Shown: piece after piece, positions 46,500 to 54,971 of the stretch
Layout: the number at the start of each line of letters is the position of its first letter
Numbering within the stretch: position 1 is the first letter of the stretch
Source of the DNA: Blastocatellia bacterium
GTDB taxonomy: Bacteria; Acidobacteriota; Blastocatellia; Pyrinomonadales; Pyrinomonadaceae
NCBI GenBank assembly: GCA_003488005.1
Contig: DNND01000018.1
Span: 15,587 to 79,586 of the forward strand
Reading direction: 5' to 3'
Length of the DNA stretch: 64,000 nucleotides
The notes under the pieces: generated by a model
Seen by the model: the letters and a program-made list of their open reading frames with translations, nothing else
What the model was told of the DNA's origin: nothing
The model's database searches: none
Position numbers and translations under genes: made by a program

Positions 46500-49400
46500 T
46501 TAGAAGTCAAACCGCAGCGCGAATTGAACCACGCGCGGATTGCTCAAAAAGACGCGATCCGGGCGGTTGAACGTTGCTGCTGACGGATCGGCCAAACTGA
46601 TCGTTGCCGCCGTCACCGTGTTGACCTGTCCAAACTGTGTAGTGGTTACCGGCTGAACGTCATTTGTCGAACCCGGTATGTATTGGGGATGGTTAAACGC
46701 ATTGAAGAGGTCGGCGCGGAGTTGGATCCGGCGAGACTCTCCCAAGCGGAAGTTTTTGAAGATTGAGAAATCGAGATTGTTGATTCCCGGCAACTGCAGC
46801 GTGTTCCTCGCCGAGTTGGAAATCGCTCCCAATCCGGTACGGATGTATTCCGCGTTCGGATTGTCGGCAACATAACCAACGATCTGACCTGCTGTATTTC
46901 TCAATGCTGTGACCGTGCTTCCAGTTCCACGCACACCCGCTGGATTTCTGATCGTGCGATCTGCAGCAGCATCGCCGTTCCCGTTTGAGTCAATGCCTGA
47001 AAGCACGGTAGCTTTTTCGCCCGACTCTGCTGTGAAAGTGCCGGCGAAGTTGAATCCGCCCAGCAGTGTTCTGGTCAGGCCCTTGTTGTTCTTGAAGAAG
47101 GGCAACTCGTAAATGACCGAAGTGACGAAACGGTGACGACGATCAAGTGCCGAATCCGCTCTTTCCGCCTTCAAGTTCTGAAAGTTTTCCACGCGCCGTG
47201 GGCTGAGCACTGTCGTGTTCACTTCCGCAGTCGTGTCGTCAATCAGGTGGCTCCAGGTGTAAGCAGCGGTCATCTGAAGTCCGTTGTTGAACCGACGGAT
47301 CAGTTGAGCCGAAGCAGCGTGGTAAGACGAATTACCGTTCGAGAGGAACCCAACTACGCTACCCGGATTTGTGAAACCTGCATTCGCGTACGCAGGGACG
47401 AAATTCGAGCGCGCGGTGATGGTGGCCAAGTCTAACGGCAGTGAATCGAGCACCGCTTGCGACGGCCGCGCCAGGAAGGTCGGCAGACCGGAAAACGCGC
47501 CACCCGCCTTGTTTTGGCGATTGATGCGGTTTTGGGTCAGCAGATGGATTCCACGCGTGCCGAGGTAGCGAGCTTCAATCATCCAGTTGTCGCCGATTTG
47601 GCGTTGGAAGCTGCCAGTCCAGGTGAGCGAATAGGGCACTTCCTGATCAGCAATAAATGCGCTAGTCGCTGCGCGTGCGGCCGCCGCATTAGTCCCAGCA
47701 GGTATCAGCACGTTAGGGATACCGCCATTCGCCAGGAAGTTCGGCGTGTAGGGTGGTCCACTGACGTCAATTGTTTGCTGCGCTTGCGGTGGCAAGGACA
47801 GAATGTACAAGTTGTCGAAGATGTAGTCGTACGCCATCGAGAACCCGGCACGAATAGAACTCCTGCCCTCGCTTCCGAACAGACGTCCAAGTAATCCCTC
47901 TCTGTAGTTTGGCGAATATGCAAACCCAACCCTGGGGCCGAAATTTTTCTTCTGCGCAATGGGCGCATGGAACTCAAGGAGACCCGGAACGCTGGCGATC
48001 GCATTCTGTGCCTGTTGTTGTGTCCCCTTCGGCGGTTCCTGATAGGAATAGTTGACACCCAGGTTCAAGGTCAGGTTCGGCCGGATACGCCAGTCGTCCT
48101 GAACGAAAGCGTACAAAATTTTCTGCGTTCCGTAGTAGACCGCATCCCCAACGCTGCGTTGTGCCGGGTTGTCAGCGGATAAATCGAAAAAGTAATACTG
48201 CGCCTGTGAATATTGATAGTCACCGCGGCCACGTTGCGTGAACGTTTGCGGAGAGATAACCTGGCGAAAGTCGCCGCCGACTTTCAACGAGTGATTCCCC
48301 AACAGGTAGGAAACGTTATCAACTACCTGATAGTTGTTTTCGATTCCGGTCTGCGGGAAGTTGCCGTTTGGACCAATGTCCACACCCAAGTCAAGCAAGC
48401 CAATATTCGGGAAGGTAGTATCGGTCAAACCGGGGAAGCGGAACGACGTAGTCACCGGGAAAGACGTGTCTGTCCGCCTGTAGGCGAGACGCGTTTCGTT
48501 CGTCAGGTTTGAGGTGAAGGTGTGCAGCAATGTGTACGAGAATAAGCGCTGCTTGTTCGGGACTGGCTCGTTGAAAATCGGCAAGCCGGCAAGCCCGACA
48601 CCGTAGTTGTCCGTCCAGTTGTAACGTGCGCGGTGCTGCGTCTTGGAACTTTGGGTAAAGTCTATGTTCTCGACGAAGTTGTTCTGCTTATTGAACTGAG
48701 GCTGAGGTGGTAACTCAATCGTGCCCACCGGCAGCGCCAGGGTTGCGCCGGGACAGTTACCGTTCACGTCAGGCCGGACACTGCAGAAGGCGATCGTGCC
48801 TGAGTTGTTTGTCGCGGCGATGGGAACGAATTGGCGATAGACACCAAGGTTCGTTCCAGACACACCCGGGGTTGCCGCCACCGTCGCTAACGCGTTTGCT
48901 GTCAACGCAGTGATTCCTGCCCCAACTGAGCCGAATCCCACCTGTAGTCGCTCGTATGATGTGAAGAAGAAAAGTTTGTCCTTGCCATGCCACCAGGAAG
49001 GACCACCTTCACCGAATTTCGGCGCGATGATTGGCCCACCGAGATTGGCGCCGCCGCGGAATAAGTCAAACCGGGGCAGGTATTGCGTTCCCGGAACATT
49101 ACGTTGGCGCACGAAACCATCTTCAATCTGCCGGGTATCGAGGGCATTGAAAAGACGGTTGCGGATGAAGCCGTAGCCTGTTCCGTGATAGTCGTTCGTT
49201 CCGGACTTGGTGACGGTGATGAACTGTCCGCCATTTGAGCGTGCGAACTCTGCCGAGAACTGGTTCTGCAGCAGTGAGAACTCCTGGACCACTTCGGGTG
49301 AGACATACACCGCCGGTCCGGTCACGGACTTGTCGTTGTTGTCGACACCGTCGATCATGAAATTGTTATTGCGCGGACGTTGGCCGCCGACCGAGCCGCC

Positions 49401-49952
49401 GGAACCGACGCCGACGCCGCCCGAGCTCGATACATTAGGCGCAATCAGCGCAAGGTTGTTAACGCCGCCGCCAAAGGCGCCGCCAACGTTAGTCTGCGCT
49501 AATTCGACCACTTGTCTTTCGCTAAAGCTCTTCGACAGATTTGTCGTCGTCGTATCGACGAGCTCGGTGCCGCCTGAAGTGATAGTTACTGTTTCACCCA
49601 CAGCGCCAAGAGTTAGTTGCGCCGGCAAATCCGTAATCTGGTTCAAGTTCACCTGAACGTCGGTCAGCGTCAGAGTCTTAAAGTTTGCCGCTTCAACTGT
49701 GACCGTGTAGTCATTGCCGCTCAACAGATTATTAAACTCGAACTGGCCTGAACCAGACGTCTGAGCGGTAGCCGAATTGTTGGTGGATAATTTGGTGATC
49801 GTCACCTTGGCGTTCGGCACTACAGCGCCATTCGGATCGGTGACAACGCCGCGCACGTTACCAGTGGTAACTTGCGCCTGAACCACAAATACACAGCTTA
49901 GCGCGAAGATGATCGCCGCTAAAATCCGTGTTGCTTTGCGAGAACTTTGCAT
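46500..49952 (-). CDS. TonB-dependent/Oar-like outer-membrane receptor
   Basis: 1150 residues from the ATG at 49952, preferred because AAGGAG lies 7 bases upstream and a signal peptide follows (ILAAIIFALSCVFVVQA). A carboxypeptidase-regulatory domain (TTGNVRGVVTDPNGAVVPNA) precedes a plug (VVELAQTNVGGAFGGGVNNL, NNNFMIDGVDNNDKSVTG, FITVTKSGTNDYHG). The rest is beta-barrel, ending FALRFDF with terminal Phe. It is related to, but clearly different from, the receptor at 17173. As elsewhere in Acidobacteriota there is no local transport cassette, and the substrate is unknown. A strong terminator follows. Confidence 0.93.
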   Translation of the reverse strand: MQSSRKATRILAAIIFALSCVFVVQAQVTTGNVRGVVTDPNGAVVPNAKVTITKLSTNNSATAQTSGSGQFEFNNLLSGNDYTVTVEAANFKTLTLTDVQVNLNQITDLPAQLTLGAVGETVTITSGGTELVDTTTTNLSKSFSERQVVELAQTNVGGAFGGGVNNLALIAPNVSSSGGVGVGSGGSVGGQRPRNNNFMIDGVDNNDKSVTGPAVYVSPEVVQEFSLLQNQFSAEFARSNGGQFITVTKSGTNDYHGTGYGFIRNRLFNALDTRQIEDGFVRQRNVPGTQYLPRFDLFRGGANLGGPIIAPKFGEGGPSWWHGKDKLFFFTSYERLQVGFGSVGAGITALTANALATVAATPGVSGTNLGVYRQFVPIAATNNSGTIAFCSVRPDVNGNCPGATLALPVGTIELPPQPQFNKQNNFVENIDFTQSSKTQHRARYNWTDNYGVGLAGLPIFNEPVPNKQRLFSYTLLHTFTSNLTNETRLAYRRTDTSFPVTTSFRFPGLTDTTFPNIGLLDLGVDIGPNGNFPQTGIENNYQVVDNVSYLLGNHSLKVGGDFRQVISPQTFTQRGRGDYQYSQAQYYFFDLSADNPAQRSVGDAVYYGTQKILYAFVQDDWRIRPNLTLNLGVNYSYQEPPKGTQQQAQNAIASVPGLLEFHAPIAQKKNFGPRVGFAYSPNYREGLLGRLFGSEGRSSIRAGFSMAYDYIFDNLYILSLPPQAQQTIDVSGPPYTPNFLANGGIPNVLIPAGTNAAAARAATSAFIADQEVPYSLTWTGSFQRQIGDNWMIEARYLGTRGIHLLTQNRINRQNKAGGAFSGLPTFLARPSQAVLDSLPLDLATITARSNFVPAYANAGFTNPGSVVGFLSNGNSSYHAASAQLIRRFNNGLQMTAAYTWSHLIDDTTAEVNTTVLSPRRVENFQNLKAERADSALDRRHRFVTSVIYELPFFKNNKGLTRTLLGGFNFAGTFTAESGEKATVLSGIDSNGNGDAAADRTIRNPAGVRGTGSTVTALRNTAGQIVGYVADNPNAEYIRTGLGAISNSARNTLQLPGINNLDFSIFKNFRLGESRRIQLRADLFNAFNHPQYIPGSTNDVQPVTTTQFGQVNTVTAATISLADPSAATFNRPDRVFLSNPRVVQFALRFDF

Positions 49953-50335
49953 GTTGGTCTCCTTGTCAAATTGATAAGCCACTCTCTCGGGGAGGTACTC
50001 GTGCATTCGGTTTGAAAAATCCATTTGAAATAAATTCGCTGCACTTCTAGCTGACGACCTTTGTCGCACTACAGTCTCAAGGTTCCAAAAATCTGGATGG
50101 TCGTCCCTGCAGCTTCAAACTGACGCGTTATCGAAAGGTGCAACGCCCGTGCCTCTATCCTCGAATGACAAATCGGCCAGTTCGTCACCTCCCTCGGCCA
50201 ACTCGCGGCAAATGGCCCGCGCCTTCGGTTTGGCGAATTGGATTCTTTGAAGTGAAGAGTTGCTGTTATTGGATATTGAGATTTCGACGAGCCGCAGGTG
50301 GAGATGACGACGACCAGTTTTTTGGATGGAGTTGT

Positions 50336-50531
50336 TCTCGACGCGTAGCGTCGGTGTGAATTTAGCCCGGCGTTTTAACGCCGGGGTGAGGTTCTTTCCT
50401 TCTCGCGTCGCGTAGCGACGACTGAGTTCTCGTCCGTTTCAAGCGTCGCTATGTGACGCGAACATTTTGTTGACCATTCCCGGCCTTGAAAGGCCGGGCT
50501 AAAATTCATGCCGACGCTACGTGTCGAAAGA
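50336..50531. repeat. ~196-bp long imperfect palindrome (REPIN/MITE-like)
   Basis: The outer arms 50336-50389 and 50479-50531 are reverse complements with few mismatches; each holds a smaller hairpin (for example TTTAGCCCGG with CCGGGG, and CCCGGCC with GGCCGGG). The inner arms around 50401 and 50461 also pair (CGTCGCGTAGCGACG against CGTCGCTATGTGACGCG). It has no coding capacity and lies in the 5' region of the receptor gene. The core motif TTTAGCCCGG recurs in the element at 54765. Confidence 0.85.
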
Positions 50532-50626
50532 CGGATGCCGACCTATACGGGCTTGTTTGATCACAGGTTCCTTTAGTGAAAAAAATCTTCGCGCTCGCTG
50601 GTCGAGTAATGATTCATAAAAGAAAA

Positions 50627-50654
50627 GCACCCAGCCCACGAATGGACTGGGTGC
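50627..50654 (-). terminator. terminator of the Fis-like gene
   Basis: GCACCCAG and CTGGGTGC form a stem closing on the loop around CCCACGAATGG, and the minus strand continues TTTTCTTTT. It sits 27 bases beyond the stop of the Fis-like gene (50681). Confidence 0.8.
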
Positions 50655-50680
50655 CAAAAGCCGGGACCTGCCTTAAGAAT

Positions 50681-51073
50681 TTAGGCCGGCTGCGTGTTCG
50701 CTTCAGTTGATGTTTCAACCGCCGCAGCGCCGCTCGAGAAAGCGTTAAGACTAATGTTGTAATGCTTGATTTTGGAATTGAGCGTTGTTACTTTCAATTT
50801 TAGCAGCCGCGCTGCTTGCCTTTGATGACCGGCCGTTTGTAACAGCGCACACCTGATGAGGTCAATTTCGAAGCGACTAACTTCTTCATAAAAATCGACA
50901 CCCTCGCCAAGGCTTCTGACCTCGACTTCGCGCATGGCCTGGACTTCGCGCAGCAGTCTGATGGCCAATTGTTTCACGGTCGTAATTTTATGACGAGAAG
51001 AATTAAGCTCGCTATTGCCGTTTGGCGGTAACAATTCCAGCCGTTCATTTCTCCAACTTGAGACTGAGCTCAT
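50681..51073 (-). CDS. stand-alone Fis-type helix-turn-helix protein
   Basis: 130 residues. A good AGGAGG ribosome-binding site precedes the ATG at 51073. The N-terminal half is charged, with no receiver or AAA+ domain. The C-terminal half (about 70-110) has LIRCALLQTAGHQRQAARLLKLKVTTLNSKIKHY, the helix-turn-helix of Fis and NtrC-type C-termini. It could be a nucleoid-associated or specific DNA-binding regulator, or a remnant that has lost its AAA+ part. The clean start and strong ribosome-binding site argue for a working gene. It is upstream of its own terminator, so probably monocistronic. Confidence 0.88.
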   Translation of the reverse strand: MSSVSSWRNERLELLPPNGNSELNSSRHKITTVKQLAIRLLREVQAMREVEVRSLGEGVDFYEEVSRFEIDLIRCALLQTAGHQRQAARLLKLKVTTLNSKIKHYNISLNAFSSGAAAVETSTEANTQPA

Positions 51074-51208
51074 AACATCCTCCTGGCAGCATTTCCAACA
51101 ATAGTTTCGACGCGACTACTTATAGCTGGCGACTATCGCAGATGGCCTCAGTTTTGTGACGGAAAGGCAGTCGCTTGTGACTAGCGGGCTTAAGAAGAGG
51201 GTAATCCC

Positions 51209-51988
51209 TCAGGGAAGTTTGCCGAGGGCTTCTTGTAACTTGTCTCTATGGTTGCGGGAAAGCATCAGTTGAGTACCGTCGTTCAGGATGATGCGATACT
51301 CTCCGTGAAACCAGGGCTGCAGCTCCTGAATTCGATCCAGTCGAACGATTGAGGAACGATGAATACGCACAAACTTCTTGGGATCAAGCTGCGCTTCTAA
51401 ACTGCTGATAGTCTCGCGCAACAAATGGGATTTCTTTTTGCTGTGCACCGAGACATAGTTGCCTTCGGCTTCGATCCAATCAATCTCGCCCGTTTCCAGA
51501 AAATAGATTCGACCCGCTGACTTAATCACCAACCGTTCCAGGTAGTTGTTTCCGGCTTTCAACTCTTGCAGCAAAGTCAGGATGCGCTGGTCTACTCCGC
51601 TGCTTCGCTCTTGCAAGATGTGGGTTTTGGCGCGCTGCCAGGCTGCATCAAAACGCTCCTGATCGAATGGTTTCAAAAGATAGTCGAGCGCGTTCACTTC
51701 AAACGCGCGGACCGCATACTGATCGTAAGCGGTAACAAAAATAATGTTTGGTATCTCGTCTTTCTCGAGCGCCGAAAGCACTTCAAAGCCGCCTAACTCG
51801 GGCATCTGGACATCGAGGAACAGCAGATCTGGCGAATGCTCGCGGATAGCGGCCAGCGCCTCGACTCCGTTTCCCGACTCGCCCACGATCGATACTTGCG
51901 GATCGCTTTGCAGCATTTCGCGCAGCATCGCGCGAGCCAGCGGCTCATCATCCACCAACAAGACACGAATCATGGGAGAGTTCGTCAT
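51209..51988 (-). CDS. LytTR-type response regulator
   Basis: 259 residues from the ATG at 51988 (ATG at 51973 or a TTG at 52117 possible). Receiver: RVLLVDDEPLARAML, Asp in LLFLDVQMPELGG, Thr in IIFVTAYDQ, Lys in YLLKPFDQ. A LytTR DNA-binding domain follows (about 150-255; IDWIEAEGNYVSVH, RIHRSSIVRLDRIQELQPW). It pairs with the LytS/YehU-type kinase encoded just upstream. The TTG alternative would overlap that gene's stop, which suggests the two were once translationally coupled. Expected targets are a few specific promoters, often of cell-surface or peptide-related genes. Confidence 0.93.
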   Translation of the reverse strand: MTNSPMIRVLLVDDEPLARAMLREMLQSDPQVSIVGESGNGVEALAAIREHSPDLLFLDVQMPELGGFEVLSALEKDEIPNIIFVTAYDQYAVRAFEVNALDYLLKPFDQERFDAAWQRAKTHILQERSSGVDQRILTLLQELKAGNNYLERLVIKSAGRIYFLETGEIDWIEAEGNYVSVHSKKKSHLLRETISSLEAQLDPKKFVRIHRSSIVRLDRIQELQPWFHGEYRIILNDGTQLMLSRNHRDKLQEALGKLP

Positions 51989-52113
51989 AATTTGCCTGGC
52001 GCCAGGCTGCGCGGCGGCGTCCGCTGACAGTTTGCCTGTTGTGGTTACACCGCGGGCTCCTGATTTCTGACAAAAAGTTTCGAATTTCGTATTAGCAGGG
52101 AAGGGCTTGAGAC

Positions 52114-53310
52114 TCAAACTACTTCGGTAGTGCCGGCGGCAGAGCCATCTATATGAAAGGGTATTTCCAGAGTTACCAGCAACCCGCCCTCGGGATGGTC
52201 GCTTAGATCGAAGAGATGTGCTGCGCCGTATAACTGTTCCAGCCGCTTTTCTGTATTAGCCAGGCCCAGACCCTTCTTGAACATATTCTCGGATGTCCGA
52301 TGACTGGGAAGGCCGGGTCCGTTGTCCCGGACTTTAATACGAAGTGTGCTGTTTCGGCGTTCCGCATCAATTTCGATGAGGCCGGGTGTGGAGCGAGGTG
52401 CGATTCCATGGCGAATCGCATTCTCGACGATCGGCTGGAGGATGAGGTTGGGGACTTTCGCGTCAAGCGTCTGTTCCGATACGTCGAGGCGCGTAACCAA
52501 ACGATCCTGAAAACGTATGCGTTCGATTTCCAGGTAGCAGCGGAGAAAGGTCATCTCCTGTTCGAGCGTCACTTCCTGTGAACCGGAGTTTTCCAGAGTG
52601 AGCCGCAAAAAATCTCCCAGGCGCGTGATCATTCTGCGCGCAGCTTCAGGGTCCTTGTTTAGTAAAGCGGAGATTGAGTGGAGAGTGTTAAAAAGAAAAT
52701 GTGGATGAAGCTGCATCTTTAGCGCTTGCAGCTGAGCATGCGAAAGCTGCGCCTCGAGCTGAAAAGTTCTCAATTGTGATTCGCGATAACGGCGATAGTA
52801 GCTGAGCGAATAGCTGGTCAAAGCTATCAGCATGTAAATGCCGATGCCCTCGCTGAAATTGGCGATAACGAAGCGGCCCATGCGCTCGAACGAGAACGGC
52901 CGGCCCATCACTCGGCCCCAGTGAAACCAAACAAAGACATGGCCAATGGCAGTCAGGACCATGCTCAGTCCAAGACTGATGGGCACATGAAGCAATAAAG
53001 CGCGCGGCCAATTGCTTTTTTCGATTGGAATCTTCGACGCGGCCCAAAGCACGAGCGGCGTTGCCAGCGCCCACAGATAGGACCAGGTGAGTTGTAAGTA
53101 AGCCGCATCGTAGAGCGACATCGGCTGTTCTGATCTATAAGAGGTGAAGTAACTCTGAAGCGTGAAGACGAGCCCAACAAAAGTCCAGATTCCCCAGATC
53201 ACCGCCAACTGCTTCAGGCGACGCCGCGACCTGGACTGCCCGCGTGGCGATCCCGCAGCGGAGGCGCGTTGGCCGTCGCCGTCAAAGTCGTGGTTTGTGT
53301 TTTCGACCAT
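52114..53310 (-). CDS. LytS/YehU-type membrane histidine kinase
   Basis: 398 residues from the ATG at 53310; a longer in-frame extension to 53457 starts with Cys/Arg-rich non-coding-looking sequence. The N-terminus has about four membrane segments (VIWGIWTFVGLVFTL, AYLQLTWSYLWALATPLVLWA, and two more) leading to a His_kinase domain with LKMQLHPHFLFNTLHSISALLNKDPE carrying the phospho-histidine. HATPase_c follows (PNLILQPIVENAIRHGI, DNGPGL, GLGLANTEKRL). This is the cognate kinase of the LytTR regulator immediately downstream. The membrane input is not identified. Confidence 0.93.
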   Translation of the reverse strand: MVENTNHDFDGDGQRASAAGSPRGQSRSRRRLKQLAVIWGIWTFVGLVFTLQSYFTSYRSEQPMSLYDAAYLQLTWSYLWALATPLVLWAASKIPIEKSNWPRALLLHVPISLGLSMVLTAIGHVFVWFHWGRVMGRPFSFERMGRFVIANFSEGIGIYMLIALTSYSLSYYRRYRESQLRTFQLEAQLSHAQLQALKMQLHPHFLFNTLHSISALLNKDPEAARRMITRLGDFLRLTLENSGSQEVTLEQEMTFLRCYLEIERIRFQDRLVTRLDVSEQTLDAKVPNLILQPIVENAIRHGIAPRSTPGLIEIDAERRNSTLRIKVRDNGPGLPSHRTSENMFKKGLGLANTEKRLEQLYGAAHLFDLSDHPEGGLLVTLEIPFHIDGSAAGTTEVV

Positions 53311-53704
53311 GCGCCTGAGGAAAATGTTTACTTTAAAAACGAGAGCACTTTTGTCTTCGAGGATCTTAACGGCCCGCGTGCCGCAGTCCTTAACCTTGCA
53401 GCAACGAAAAAGATCATGGCGATGACACCGCCACCGACACCGCCACTCCGGGATCATAGATCAAAGAGTGCAGAGGACATAATCCAATGGCTGCAGGCCA
53501 GAACCGGACCATTAGACTGTTAATAAGGAGAGAGCCAACGGGTTTGTGATGAACTGGCCGCAACCAATGCTCAAGCGGCTTTGCGGATGCAATTTTGATG
53601 TACTCTCTCGCGTGTGCGTGGCGTCGAATGGATGGAAAAGATTAGCAACGAACAAACGAACAATACGAAGGATGAGTTGAGCGTAAGCTCGGGACCAATC
53701 GCCT
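53311..53704. other. intergenic, nothing recognised
   Basis: About 390 bases upstream of the LytS-type kinase start and downstream of the coiled-coil gene end. Short frames occur on both strands without ribosome-binding sites. It should contain the LytS/LytR promoter. Confidence 0.35.
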
Positions 53705-54682
53705 TTACTGATGATTCCCGAACAGCGACTCGAGCTCTTTCGACGTAGCGGCAAGTGCCCGCTCGGCGTCTTTCACTTCGTGGGCGGCTTCTTGTACTTC
53801 AACTGCAACGGTTCGCGCGCGCCGGGCTGCGGCTTCGGAGGCAGTTTTTGCGTTTGCAAGATTCTCCTCGGCGTCGCGCCTTTGCTTCTCGGCCTTCTTC
53901 GCCTCCGCGTCCGTCTTTTTCTGCGCTGCCTCCAAACTCTGTGCCCTGGCTCGGGCTTGGGTCAGCGATCTCTTGGCATTCTGCAGCGAAACTTTCGCGT
54001 CCGCTATTTTCGCTGTGCGCCTCTCTTCAAGCTGCTGAACCTGCTTCCCGCCGCCTGCCTCCTGAATGCGGCCTGCCGACTGCCGTCTGCCGACTGCCTC
54101 CTGCTTCGTCGTGCCCGGAACGAACGAAGCCAGCGACTCGAAACCCGGCGGATCAACGTCCTGAGTGAGACGCCCGGCAGGTGGACCATCACGGCGCGAT
54201 GCGTATGCTGAGATTCCTTCGAGCGTCGTTGTGATGCGGTGGATGGTGTCGGGCGATGGATTCTGACCTGCATCTCGCAGTAAAGATGTCGCGAGATCTG
54301 AAAGATGCGTAAGCGCCTCGCGTCGCGCGTCGAGCGCGGTACGCATGTCCGCGATCTTTCCGCCCTTTGGAGACGCCTGGACTTTGCGGAAGCGCTCGGC
54401 TGAAGCGATCAATTGATCGAATGCCTCGCGATGACGCCAGTAGAGTTGGTTCACGGCCCACGCCGAGATCGAAGGCTTGGCCAGTGCCTTCACGCGAGCC
54501 GCCTCATCTCGCCGCCCGCTCTTCTTTAGCCCCGCCGCCAATTCGTTGCGCGCGCCAGTGAACTCTGCCGGCGGGAGTCTGAACAAAGCATCAAGATCAT
54601 TTTCGAGACTATCTACGCGCTTGCGCTTATGCTCGCTGAAATTAAGGACTGCATCCTTGTGCTGCTCTTGACTCTTCTTCAT
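53705..54682 (-). CDS. coiled-coil protein of unknown function
   Basis: 325 residues, soluble, with no signal peptide. The N-terminal 150 residues are helical and include WAVNQLYWRHREAFDQLI and LPPAEFTGARNELAAGL. The C-terminal third is a long Ala/Lys/Glu coiled coil (ARARAQSLEAAQKKTDAEAK). Between them a short segment RRQSAGRIQEAGGGKQ is encoded by a run of the dispersed repeat (CTGCCGACTGCCGTC-like), so the gene appears to have absorbed intergenic repeat sequence in frame. The family is unrecognised, though similar proteins are common in Acidobacteriota. It could be a structural or scaffold protein; function not inferred. Confidence 0.75.
   Translation of the reverse strand: MKKSQEQHKDAVLNFSEHKRKRVDSLENDLDALFRLPPAEFTGARNELAAGLKKSGRRDEAARVKALAKPSISAWAVNQLYWRHREAFDQLIASAERFRKVQASPKGGKIADMRTALDARREALTHLSDLATSLLRDAGQNPSPDTIHRITTTLEGISAYASRRDGPPAGRLTQDVDPPGFESLASFVPGTTKQEAVGRRQSAGRIQEAGGGKQVQQLEERRTAKIADAKVSLQNAKRSLTQARARAQSLEAAQKKTDAEAKKAEKQRRDAEENLANAKTASEAAARRARTVAVEVQEAAHEVKDAERALAATSKELESLFGNHQ
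54057..54111. repeat. short tandem repeat inside the coiled-coil gene
   Basis: CTGCC(G/T)-type units (GCCTGCC, CTGCCGACTGCCGTCTGCC) repeat in tandem here and encode the Arg-Gln-Ser-Ala-Gly stretch. Comparable short repeats are common in intergenic DNA of this group. Confidence 0.55.
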
Positions 54683-54764
54683 TTGCAGCTAGTCTCTCAC
54701 TGTTTTCAGCGCTTCATCAATTTCCGACAATGAATTCGTCGGTTCATTTCGTTTTGCACAAAAC

Positions 54765-54922
54765 ATCTCATTAGCACCGTGGCTTTAGCCCGGTGACTTC
54801 GTCCAGGAACATGGACCCGCAACCGTTTCAACCGTTTTTTGGTCGACGCGATAAACCGTTAAAACGGTTAAAGATATTGGAGCTCCCTCATATCACCGGG
54901 CTAAAGCCACGGCTAATGAGAT
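54765..54922. repeat. ~158-bp long imperfect palindrome
   Basis: The outer arm ATCTCATTAGC-CCGTGGCTTTAGCCCGG (54765 onward) is complemented by CCGGGCTAAAGCCACGGCTAATGAGAT (ending 54922). Inner segments CAACCGTTTCAACCG and CCGTTAAAACGGTTAAAG also pair. It is non-coding and lies between the coiled-coil gene and the beta-lactamase-like gene (54972). The TTTAGCCCGG core matches the element at 50336. Confidence 0.85.
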
Positions 54923-54971
54923 CGCTCCGCGCATACCTGTTGCTGGCCGGCTTTGGGGTCGAAGGAGATTC

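Larger units (their letters stand above)
49953..50680. other. intergenic region around the palindrome
   Basis: About 730 bases between the receptor start and the Fis-like gene's end. It contains the receptor promoter (not pinpointed), the palindromic element at 50336 and the terminator at 50627. Nothing else is recognised. Confidence 0.4.
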
